Assembly (NCBI GenBank): GCA_964568525.1
Contig: CAZMPM010000010.1
Location: 1-34,889 of the forward strand
Length of the DNA stretch: 34,889 nt
DNA from: CAYZPB01 sp964568525
GTDB taxonomy: Bacteria; Bacillota; Bacilli; Tepidibacillales; Tepidibacillaceae
Reading direction: 5' to 3'
Shown here: one piece after another, positions 8,976 to 16,879 of the stretch
Layout of the letters: every line of letters begins with the position of its first letter
Position numbering within the stretch: the stretch's first letter is position 1
Notes under the pieces: generated by a model
What the model saw: only the letters and a program-made list of their open reading frames with translations
Database searches by the model: none
Told to the model about the DNA's origin: nothing
Program-made: the position numbers and the translations under genes

Positions 8976-8990
8976 GAGGGATGAGATAAC

Positions 8991-9413
8991 ATGTGGGGTA
9001 TTAATCTATTAAAAGGTTTAGGCGTTACTTTTAAGTACCTGTTTAAACCGAAAGTCACAATTGAATATCCAGAAGTGAAAATTATCCATCCTGAGAGATT
9101 TCGCGGTATTCAATATTTGGATCGCGACCTATGCATCGTCTGTAATCAGTGTGTACGGATCTGTCCGACGCAAGCAATATCGCTTACCGGCAAAGCTAAT
9201 CCTGATCCAGAGAAAAAGACTAAAGTTCTCGATACTTATGACATTAAGTTTGGACAGTGCATTCTTTGCGACCTTTGCACTGAAGTCTGTCCGACTGATT
9301 CAATCAAAATGACTAACTCTTATGAACATGCGGTTTTCTACAAAGAAAATCTTGTTAAGGATATTGATTGGTTGACTGAAAACACTGAACAGATAAGGGA
9401 GGCTAACCAATGA
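8991..9413 (+). CDS. nuoI: NADH-quinone oxidoreductase subunit I (NuoI)
   Basis: Ferredoxin-like subunit with two [4Fe-4S] clusters (N6a and N6b) feeding electrons to NuoB. Two full CxxCxxCxxxCP motifs are present: C48, C51, C54, C58 in CIVCNQCVRICP and C90, C93, C96, C100 in CILCDLCTEVCP. It has 140 residues. GGAGGG precedes the start. Because nuoE, F and G are missing from the operon, this is the most outward iron-sulphur subunit encoded here and a candidate docking point for an alternative electron donor. It overlaps nuoJ by 4 bases. Confidence 0.97.
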   Translation: MWGINLLKGLGVTFKYLFKPKVTIEYPEVKIIHPERFRGIQYLDRDLCIVCNQCVRICPTQAISLTGKANPDPEKKTKVLDTYDIKFGQCILCDLCTEVCPTDSIKMTNSYEHAVFYKENLVKDIDWLTENTEQIREANQ

Positions 9414-9907
9414 TGACCGGTGAATATATTGCTTTCTTTATTTTCGCTCTAATGGCGATAACCGGCGCAGTCTTTGTAATCAATCTGAACCGTGTTATCC
9501 ATATGGTACTGGCAATGGGACTAACTTTCCTTGGCGTAGCCGGTCTTTTCCTGCTGCTAAACGCTGAGTTTTTGGCCGTTGTTCAGGTTCTGATCTATGC
9601 TGGTGCAATCACGATTATGATGGCGCTTGGTGTAATGATGACTAATCAACATCACGAGAAACGACTAAGACGGCGCGGGCATACTTTTTTTGCCTTGCTT
9701 GGTGCTGGCATTATTGGTGGAATCATTATTTATGGAATTTACATTACTAACTGGCCAACCACCTATGCGCCTTTTGATGAGAACAATGTAATGACGATTG
9801 GTGAACGGCTGTTCACACAGTATGTAATTCCGTTTGAAGTAGCTTCTGTGCTTTTGCTGATTGCTTTAATCGGAGCAGTTCTAATTGCTAAGAAGGAGGA
9901 TGATTAG
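9410..9907 (+). CDS. nuoJ: NADH-quinone oxidoreductase subunit J (NuoJ)
   Basis: ND6-family membrane subunit, 165 residues, five predicted helices. The motif LNAEFLAVVQVLIYAGAI (about residues 50-67) contains the region of the third helix that changes conformation during turnover in known complex I structures. It begins with ATGATG overlapping the nuoI stop and ends 2 bases before nuoK. Confidence 0.95.
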   Translation: MMTGEYIAFFIFALMAITGAVFVINLNRVIHMVLAMGLTFLGVAGLFLLLNAEFLAVVQVLIYAGAITIMMALGVMMTNQHHEKRLRRRGHTFFALLGAGIIGGIIIYGIYITNWPTTYAPFDENNVMTIGERLFTQYVIPFEVASVLLLIALIGAVLIAKKEDD

Positions 9908-9909
9908 CA

Positions 9910-10218
9910 ATGGTACCATTAAGCGCTTATCTAGCAGTTGGTGCAATTTTGTTTACAATCGGTATCTTTGGCCTTTTGTTTAAGAAGAACAGCATCATCG
10001 TTCTCTTATCAATTGAGCTGATGCTTAATGCTGCGAACATTAATCTTGTCGCATTTTCTAAGTTTGGCCTTTATCCTGATGGGGCAGGTCATATTTTCAC
10101 GCTTTTTGTAATTGCGGTTGCCGCAGTCGAGATGGCTGTCGCTTTAGCGATTATTATCCTGTTATTCCGCAATAAAGGAACTATCAATATCGACGAAATT
10201 AATTTAATGAGACGATAA
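9910..10218 (+). CDS. nuoK: NADH-quinone oxidoreductase subunit K (NuoK)
   Basis: ND4L-family subunit, 102 residues, three helices. Conserved acidic residues of the proton path are in IELMLNAANINLVAF (helix 2) and VAAVEMAVALAIIILLFR (helix 3). The start follows AAGGAGGATGATTAGCA, so the ribosome-binding site lies inside the end of nuoJ. Confidence 0.96.
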   Translation: MVPLSAYLAVGAILFTIGIFGLLFKKNSIIVLLSIELMLNAANINLVAFSKFGLYPDGAGHIFTLFVIAVAAVEMAVALAIIILLFRNKGTINIDEINLMRR

Positions 10219-10241
10219 TATGAGAAGGAGAGGATATTCAC

Positions 10242-12119
10242 ATGTTGTATAACTTAGCTTGGATAGTACCGTTATTACCACTTATCTCCTTCGTCTTATT
10301 GGTCGCTTTCGGCAATAGATTAAAGGAGAAGGCAGCTTACTTAGGAATCTTGTTTATTCTAGGTTCTTTCGTATTGTCTACAATCATCTTTATTCAGAAA
10401 TATCTTAATCAAGGGGCAGATTACATCTACTCGCTACAATGGTTTAAAGCTGGCGACGGCGATTATGGTCTAGGCAACGGCGCAATCTTTAAAGTTGGTT
10501 TTGAAGTGACTGAACTGAACGCTTTGATGCTCTTTGTTGTTTCAATTATCAGCCTTGCTGTTTTCGTCTATTCAATTGGTTACATGAAAGGAGATAAGCG
10601 TTTACCTACCTTTTACTCCTATCTGTCTCTTTTCTCATTCTCAATGCTCAGCCTAGTAATTTCGCCTAACCTCTTCCAGGCCTTTATCTTCTGGGAACTT
10701 GTTGGAGCGACTTCATTCTTACTAATCGGCTATTACTTTAACAAAGAATCGGCAAAAGCGGCTGCGAAAAAGGCTTTTCTCGTCACTAGACTTGCTGATG
10801 TTGGTCTACTGGTCGGAATCCTGTTTTTATTCTGGCAGGTTGGATCCTTCGAGTATAGCGACATCTTTGCAGCTGTTGGCGCAGGATCGCTTGCACCATG
10901 GGTTATCACAACTAGCGCAATCCTAATCTTTATCGGTGCTGCCGGTAAATCCGGTCAATTCCCGTTCCATGTCTGGTTACCAGACGCAATGGAAGGTCCG
11001 ACACCAGTTTCTGCTCTAATCCATGCTGCGACAATGGTTGCAGCCGGTGTCTATCTCGTTGCTCGACTCTTCCCACTATTTGCGGCATCAGAAGTTGCCC
11101 TGCTTGTTGTGGCGATTGTCGGTGGTTTTACGGCGATTTTTGCGGCATCGATTGCACTAACGCAGAACGATATCAAAAGAGTTCTTGCCTATTCCACAGT
11201 CAGTCAGCTCGGTTACATGATGCTTGCGCTTGGAACACTTGGCTATATAGCTGCAGTTTTCCACCTATTCACGCACGCATTCTTTAAGGCGCTACTCTTC
11301 CTTACAGCTGGGAGTGTAATTCACGCAGTTGGTACTCAGAACATCAAAGAGATGGGCGGCGTCGGCAAAAACATGAAACTTACCCGGACAGTCTTCCTAA
11401 TCGGAGCACTGACGATTTCCGGTTTCCCATTATTAGCAGGATTTTTCTCTAAAGACTTAATCTTCATGTCAGTTTACAGCAACGGAAACACCATCCTTTT
11501 CTGGGTGAGCATCCTTACTGCATTACTGACTGCTTTCTATATGTTTAGACTTTACTTCTTAGTTTTTACCGACCAACCACGCACAAAATTCAATCCGCAC
11601 GAGTCACCGGTCAGCATGACTTTACCAATGGTGGTGCTCGCATTTTTTGCAGTGTTTGCCGGTTACATCGAGTTTTTCGGCTTTGGAGATTTTATCAGCG
11701 CGGGCGGCACTATTGCCCAGGAAATATCGGGGCCAACATGGATCATAATTGCTTCTATAACAGTGGCGCTACTTGGTATTATACTGGCTTGGTTAGCTTA
11801 TGGACGAGATCCTAAGGCAACTTTGGCGAAAACGCCAAAACCTGCTCCGCTCTATAATTTGCTCTATAACAAGTACTATGTGGACGAGATTTATAATCTG
11901 TTAATCGTTAAACCATATCGTGCATTTGGCAAGCTATTAGCTCTATTCGATAAATATGTGATTTCCAACTTAGTTCAGTTGGCAGTTAACATTTCATTTG
12001 GCTTAGGAAGGGCTGGAGCACGCATTCAGACAGGTCAGATTCAAGCATATGTACTTCTTACAATCCTGGGTATTGCGACACTCTTAATCGGCCTGGTAGT
12101 TAGGGGGTTGATTAGCTAA
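10242..12119 (+). CDS. nuoL: NADH-quinone oxidoreductase subunit L (NuoL)
   Basis: Largest antiporter-like subunit of the membrane arm, 625 residues. The antiporter core includes FWELVGATSFLLIGYYF, carrying the conserved glutamate, and GPTPVSALIHAATMVAAGVY around residue 250, plus a lysine-bearing segment TQNDIKRVLAYSTVSQLGYM. The C-terminal part after residue 500 fits the lateral amphipathic helix that runs along NuoM and NuoN. GAAGGAGAGG precedes the start. Overlaps nuoM by one base. Confidence 0.97.
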   Translation: MLYNLAWIVPLLPLISFVLLVAFGNRLKEKAAYLGILFILGSFVLSTIIFIQKYLNQGADYIYSLQWFKAGDGDYGLGNGAIFKVGFEVTELNALMLFVVSIISLAVFVYSIGYMKGDKRLPTFYSYLSLFSFSMLSLVISPNLFQAFIFWELVGATSFLLIGYYFNKESAKAAAKKAFLVTRLADVGLLVGILFLFWQVGSFEYSDIFAAVGAGSLAPWVITTSAILIFIGAAGKSGQFPFHVWLPDAMEGPTPVSALIHAATMVAAGVYLVARLFPLFAASEVALLVVAIVGGFTAIFAASIALTQNDIKRVLAYSTVSQLGYMMLALGTLGYIAAVFHLFTHAFFKALLFLTAGSVIHAVGTQNIKEMGGVGKNMKLTRTVFLIGALTISGFPLLAGFFSKDLIFMSVYSNGNTILFWVSILTALLTAFYMFRLYFLVFTDQPRTKFNPHESPVSMTLPMVVLAFFAVFAGYIEFFGFGDFISAGGTIAQEISGPTWIIIASITVALLGIILAWLAYGRDPKATLAKTPKPAPLYNLLYNKYYVDEIYNLLIVKPYRAFGKLLALFDKYVISNLVQLAVNISFGLGRAGARIQTGQIQAYVLLTILGIATLLIGLVVRGLIS

Positions 12120-13702
12120 TGGGTAGTTTCGGCTTATTATCACTAATTGTTTTCTCGCCATTACTGGTTGTGCTAATCCTAGCTTTTGTGCCGACCAACA
12201 AAGTTGCACTGATTAAGCTTATCGGTGTATTAGGTGCGGTATTGGTATTAGTGTTGGCAATCGTCGTATTCATCGGCTTTGATTCAACGACTGGCAACAT
12301 GCAGTATGTTGAAGATATGCGCTGGATCGAGATTCCGCTAACTAATGATGCTTATAATGGCACTTCAATCCTTGAGTTTCGTTACGCACTTGGTGTAGAC
12401 GGTTTAGCATTAGCGCTGTTGCTGTTATCAACGATTGTTGCTTCGATGTCGGCAATTGCGGCGGCGAACCTGATCAAAAAACGCTGGAAAGAATACTTCA
12501 TTCTTTTTGCAATTATGCAGGTAGGTTTATATGGAATTTTCTTAGCTCAGAACCTTTTCCTGTTTTTCATTTTCTTTGAAATTACATTAGTTACGATGTT
12601 CTTCCTGGTGGGTATTTGGGGTATGGACAAGCGTGAGCAAGCTGCTTTCACCTTCTTGCTCTATAATGGATTAGCATCAATTATTATGCTGGTCGCTTTT
12701 GTTGCAATTATTTTTAATGCAGGTGCGACTTATGCCAATAACATGCTTATATTTACAAGTGATATTCAGACAATCGTCTATAATTTGACCGACCCAAGCT
12801 CGCCATACTATGTGCTGGCGGCGATGAATGGCGCTGTACCGTTTAGCGACCTATTTTTATACGGGATGTTTTTCACATTGCTAGTTGCATTTGGTATCAA
12901 GATCCCGTTATTCCCGTTCCATTCGTGGATTTTGCGGGTTCACTATCAAGCACCTGCGGCGATGTCAATGATTTTGTCCGGTGTACTATTGAAAATTGGT
13001 GGATACGGACTATTCCGGATACTCTATCCATTTTTCCCAACAGTAACAGCATCACTTACAACATTGTTAATTATCCTAGGGTTAATTAACCTTTTCTATG
13101 GCGGTTTTCTAGCCTTTGTTCAGAAGGACTTTAAGATGGTTATTGTTTTCTCCAGTATTTCGCACATGGGAATTATCTTGCTCGGTCTTGGCGCACTGAA
13201 CTCATTAGGATTCCAAGGCGCAATCTTCCAGATGGTGTCACATGGCTTGTTATCGGCGTTATTCTTTTACATTGCCGGTGTAATTTACAATCGCGTTGGC
13301 ACAACCAAGTTTGCTGACCTTGGCGGAATGGCAAAAACAATGCCGTTTATCAGCGGTATCTTGCTGGTTACCGCGCTTGCATCACTCGGACTACCGGGAA
13401 TGTCTGGTTTTATCAGCGAATTTATGGTCTTCTTAGGGCTATTCAAAGCTTACCCAATCCTCGCTGCAATTAGCGTATTCGGTCTAGTTGTTACGACCGC
13501 CTACCTATTACGTGCTGCGATGAAGATAATATTTGGTGAAACAACTCCGATTCTTCAAGGAACAACGGATGTTCGATCAATTGAGGTTGTACCTTTAATC
13601 GTCTTAATTGGCTTTTCAATACTTATCGGTGTCTATCCTGCTTTGTTGGCTGAACCACTTCAAGCTACAATTCAGATGCTGACGACTGTGTGGGGAGGTT
13701 AG
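12119..13702 (+). CDS. nuoM: NADH-quinone oxidoreductase subunit M (NuoM)
   Basis: ND4-family antiporter-like proton-pumping subunit, 527 residues with about 14 helices. The conserved glutamate segment is FFEITLVTMFFLVGIWG, and the core signature is FPFHSWILRVHYQAPAAMSM followed by LLKIGGYGLFRI. FKMVIVFSSISHMG holds the second conserved lysine region. It starts on the nuoL stop (TAATG) and ends 4 bases before nuoN. Confidence 0.97.
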   Translation: MGSFGLLSLIVFSPLLVVLILAFVPTNKVALIKLIGVLGAVLVLVLAIVVFIGFDSTTGNMQYVEDMRWIEIPLTNDAYNGTSILEFRYALGVDGLALALLLLSTIVASMSAIAAANLIKKRWKEYFILFAIMQVGLYGIFLAQNLFLFFIFFEITLVTMFFLVGIWGMDKREQAAFTFLLYNGLASIIMLVAFVAIIFNAGATYANNMLIFTSDIQTIVYNLTDPSSPYYVLAAMNGAVPFSDLFLYGMFFTLLVAFGIKIPLFPFHSWILRVHYQAPAAMSMILSGVLLKIGGYGLFRILYPFFPTVTASLTTLLIILGLINLFYGGFLAFVQKDFKMVIVFSSISHMGIILLGLGALNSLGFQGAIFQMVSHGLLSALFFYIAGVIYNRVGTTKFADLGGMAKTMPFISGILLVTALASLGLPGMSGFISEFMVFLGLFKAYPILAAISVFGLVVTTAYLLRAAMKIIFGETTPILQGTTDVRSIEVVPLIVLIGFSILIGVYPALLAEPLQATIQMLTTVWGG

Positions 13703-13706
13703 TCGA

Positions 13707-15260
13707 ATGAATCTATATGAGTTGAACTGGGGACTAATGGCTCCCGAATTTACAATCACAACTGTTGTATTATTGCTCATTTTTGCGGATCTCTTCCTGT
13801 CGAAGACATTTAATCGTGTCTACCTCGGCTGGGTCGCTGTCATCGGCATTCTGCTTGCAATGTTCTTTACAATGCAGCAAATGCAGTTGCCAGAAGCTGA
13901 ATATCTACTAAACAATACCTACCGTGTCGATAGTTTTGGTAGCCTTTTCAAAATGATTTTCCTGCTCGGCACATTGACAGTCTTCTTGATGTCAATCGGC
14001 ACTGTGAAGAAAGATGGCGTCGAGAACGAAGGAGAGTACTACTACCTCTTATTAACGGCTGTGCTGGGCGCTATGGTTATGGCTTCTTCAGCAGACCTAA
14101 TCACGCTCTATATTGGTTTAGAACTGCTTAGTTTCTCAACCTATATCTTGGTTGCCCTGCGCAAAAAATATCATAAATCGAACGAGTCGGCTTTCAAATT
14201 CGTCATTACCGGATCCGTCTCTTCAGCAATCTTTATTTATGGAGCATCTTACATTTACGGGCTAACAGGTTCAACTAACCTGTTTGAAATTGCTGAGAGA
14301 TTGCCGATGGCGTTCCACAGTGGTTATGACTTTTTCGCCTACTTTGGGTTTATCCTTATGTTTATTGGTCTTTCTTACAAAATCACAATCGTCCCATCTT
14401 ATATGTGGGCACCGGATGTGTATGAAGGCGCTCCAACGCCGATTACCGCGTTTCTATCTGTGGTTTCTAAAGCCGCAGGTTTTGCGATCATCATCAGAGT
14501 ATTCCTGACGGTCTTTGGATTGTTAGCAACTGATGTCACTATCGTAAACGGGGTCGAACAGTATCGCTTCTTCCTTTATGATGAAATAATAATCATCTTT
14601 GCGGTGTTGGCTGGTTTAACAATGTTTGTTGGTAACGTAATAGCGCTATTGCAGACAAATGTTAAGCGGTTACTTGCTTACTCAAGTATCGCTCAAGCGG
14701 GTTACATTTTTGTGCCGCTGTCGACCTTGATCGGTATCGAATTTATCGACCTAAGCATCACAAACATCATGTTCTATCTGATTGCGTATCTCATAATGAA
14801 CTTGGGCGCGTTTGCTGTTGTGACTGTAGTTACACGTGATTCTGGACATGACGATATTACCTCATTCCGAGGACTATATCACCGCAGTCCGCTCTTGGCG
14901 ATTGCAATGACATTTTTCTTGCTTTCACTTGCGGGTCTTCCGATTTCGATTGGCTTTATTGCGAAGTTGAATATTTTCATCAGCGCAATCGTAGTTAATA
15001 GTTTCGTACTTGCCGGCATCATTGTAGTTACGAGCATCATCTCGTACTTCTACTACTTTAGAATCGTTAAGCAGATGTATATGCGGCCTGGTACGACTGA
15101 GGCGAAAATGCCAATCGGCAAAACAGTTCAAGTATTGGTGCTTGTCCTGTTCTTACTAACATTCTTACTTGGTCTATTCCCGAATGTGGTCTACGACTTC
15201 CTGAACAATAACTTTATCTTCACAGACATCTTCGAAGTCGGCAAAGGTTTCGACTGGTAG
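13707..15260 (+). CDS. nuoN: NADH-quinone oxidoreductase subunit N (NuoN)
   Basis: ND2-family antiporter-like subunit, 517 residues. Diagnostic segments are YIGLELLSFSTYILVAL, WAPDVYEGAPTPITAFLSVVSK and NVKRLLAYSSIAQAGYI. It is the last gene of the operon and is followed within 45 bases by a strong intrinsic terminator. GGGGAGG lies just upstream of the ATG, within the end of nuoM. Confidence 0.97.
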   Translation: MNLYELNWGLMAPEFTITTVVLLLIFADLFLSKTFNRVYLGWVAVIGILLAMFFTMQQMQLPEAEYLLNNTYRVDSFGSLFKMIFLLGTLTVFLMSIGTVKKDGVENEGEYYYLLLTAVLGAMVMASSADLITLYIGLELLSFSTYILVALRKKYHKSNESAFKFVITGSVSSAIFIYGASYIYGLTGSTNLFEIAERLPMAFHSGYDFFAYFGFILMFIGLSYKITIVPSYMWAPDVYEGAPTPITAFLSVVSKAAGFAIIIRVFLTVFGLLATDVTIVNGVEQYRFFLYDEIIIIFAVLAGLTMFVGNVIALLQTNVKRLLAYSSIAQAGYIFVPLSTLIGIEFIDLSITNIMFYLIAYLIMNLGAFAVVTVVTRDSGHDDITSFRGLYHRSPLLAIAMTFFLLSLAGLPISIGFIAKLNIFISAIVVNSFVLAGIIVVTSIISYFYYFRIVKQMYMRPGTTEAKMPIGKTVQVLVLVLFLLTFLLGLFPNVVYDFLNNNFIFTDIFEVGKGFDW

Positions 15261-15302
15261 TATCAAGGACAAAATGCATACAATCTTCTATATCTAAAAT
15301 AT

Positions 15303-15336
15303 ATCCACCCTATACGCTTGTTGGGGTGGATTTTTA
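15303..15336 (+). terminator. Intrinsic terminator after nuoN
   Basis: ATCCACCC (15303-15310) pairs perfectly with GGGTGGAT (15324-15331), with a 13-base loop, and the stem runs directly into a T-rich tract. This is the expected Rho-independent terminator of the nuo operon. Confidence 0.87.
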
Positions 15337-15392
15337 TCGAGTTTTTATAACAAATAGTGTAAGATTATTAAAAAGGCCTGGAGGCGACATAG

Positions 15393-16787
15393 ATGAAAAG
15401 TACGAAAAGAATCCTGATTATCACGTTAGCGTTTGCGCTAATCTTACTGGCTCCGCTCTCGGTAGCGGCAGCAGAAACTACCAAATACGATCCAATTCTC
15501 GAAGTTTATGAGCTGATCAAAGGGCAACACATCAGTAACATTGATGATGCGAGTCTAACAGCAGGTGCGATAAAGGGAATGATTGAGGCGTTAAACGACC
15601 CGCACTCAACCTACTTCACGGAAGCTGAGTTCCGTCGCTATGTCGGCGACCTTGATGGCGATTTTGCAGGAATCGGTATTTATATTTCGAAAAAAGGTGA
15701 CTATATCGAAGTCCAATCAACTGTTGCCAACTCGCCGGCAGAACGTGCTGGGCTGATGACAGGTGACCTATTAATTAGCGTTGACGGCACAGATCTGAAA
15801 GGTGCAAGCACGGAAGAGGCATCTTCACTAATCCGGGGCAAGGCCGGTACCACCATCAGCTTAACGATTGAGCGAGCGGGCAAACAGCAGACTTACAGAA
15901 TTACGCGCGAGCAGATTCATATACCTGCTGTAACATCGGAGTTATTGGCTAACAAAATCGGCTATTTGCAGATTAATTTATTCAGTTCAAATGTCGATCA
16001 AGAGATTGCCAGTGAGCTAACCAAACTGAAAAATCTGGGCATGACCAGCCTAATCATTGATTTGCGCGATAATCCAGGCGGTTTTTTAAACTCAGTGATT
16101 AACGCTACGAAACTATTTATTCAAGAGGGACCAATTGTCTATATCAGGGACAAGTACAGTAGAGAATCTGTCGAATCTATCAGCAACGGCACTAATTGGA
16201 CTATGCCAACAGTTGTGCTGATTAATTCCGGTTCGGCATCTGCCTCCGAAATCTTTGCATCGGCACTACAGGATTACAAAAAAGCGACGGTTATCGGCGT
16301 CAAATCCTATGGCAAAGGAACTGTGCAACAATTCATGCCACTCAATAGTGGCGGTTATCTTAAATTAACGATTAACGAATACTTCTCCTCACTTCACAAC
16401 AAAGTTAACGGCGTAGGCGTTAGCCCTGATATTGTGGTTGAGGATGCAGCTAAGCAACTCGACTACGCAAAACTCTATCTAGCGGAGAAAGGCGGACTGA
16501 GAAGTTTTGTGCCGACAAAGGGGACTGCTTGGATTAATACTAATAACCAAGATTATGTTGCGCTGCGCGATATCAGTAAGTTTTTTGGCGGGTCAGTCTA
16601 TTGGGACTCTGTTAAGAAAGCGGTTACGCTTAAGATTGGCAGCGAACGTGTAGAGTTCAGTCAGAAGGATGGCGGACTGGTTGTTGTTAAAGGTGTATCC
16701 TATCTGCCTGTATCCGAGCTCAATAAAAAAGTCTCTTCACTAATCGCAGTGAAGCAAGATAACATAATTCGCATTTACGGGAAATAA
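15393..16787 (+). CDS. Exported C-terminal processing protease, S41 family (CtpA-like)
   Basis: Serine protease that trims exported proteins outside the membrane. The 464 residues comprise a signal peptide or anchor (hydrophobic 7-27, AAA at 25-27), a PDZ domain (about 92-165, with SPAERAGLMTGDLLISVDG), the S41 core (about 185-350) and a C-terminal domain (about 372-464) resembling the copper-amine-oxidase N-terminal-like repeats common on Paenibacillus exported proteins. The Ser-Lys-Gln catalytic set fits S283 in INSGSASASEIF and K308 and Q312 in SYGKGTVQ, by analogy with B. subtilis CtpB spacing. TGGAGG lies 8 bases before the ATG. The gene sits just after the nuo terminator and has no clear terminator of its own. 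Confidence 0.93.
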   Translation: MKSTKRILIITLAFALILLAPLSVAAAETTKYDPILEVYELIKGQHISNIDDASLTAGAIKGMIEALNDPHSTYFTEAEFRRYVGDLDGDFAGIGIYISKKGDYIEVQSTVANSPAERAGLMTGDLLISVDGTDLKGASTEEASSLIRGKAGTTISLTIERAGKQQTYRITREQIHIPAVTSELLANKIGYLQINLFSSNVDQEIASELTKLKNLGMTSLIIDLRDNPGGFLNSVINATKLFIQEGPIVYIRDKYSRESVESISNGTNWTMPTVVLINSGSASASEIFASALQDYKKATVIGVKSYGKGTVQQFMPLNSGGYLKLTINEYFSSLHNKVNGVGVSPDIVVEDAAKQLDYAKLYLAEKGGLRSFVPTKGTAWINTNNQDYVALRDISKFFGGSVYWDSVKKAVTLKIGSERVEFSQKDGGLVVVKGVSYLPVSELNKKVSSLIAVKQDNIIRIYGK

Positions 16788-16841
16788 GTGCAGTTAGGGT
16801 AGTAACTGACAGCGGCAAACTCAGATTTGTTTAATTAAATG

Positions 16842-16850
16842 TGGTATGAT
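16842..16850 (+). promoter_or_regulatory. Extended -10 promoter candidate for the subtilisin gene
   Basis: TGGTATGAT matches the extended -10 form TGnTATnAT and lies about 30 bases upstream of the start at 16880. No good -35 box is present at 16-18 bases, which is tolerable for an extended -10 promoter. The preceding gap contains a short 6-bp hairpin (16791-16808) without a T tract. Confidence 0.45.
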
Positions 16851-16879
16851 ATATCGTAACAATAAATCGAGGTGGCTGG

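Noticed and set aside
15326..15511. 61-codon + frame overlapping the nuoN terminator and the start of the S41 protease
   Set aside because: It begins next to the terminator stem, lacks a ribosome-binding site, and overlaps the signal peptide of the real gene.
16791..16808. Short inverted repeat CAGTTA/TAACTG after the S41 protease gene considered as a terminator
   Set aside because: Stem of only 6 bp and no T tract follows.
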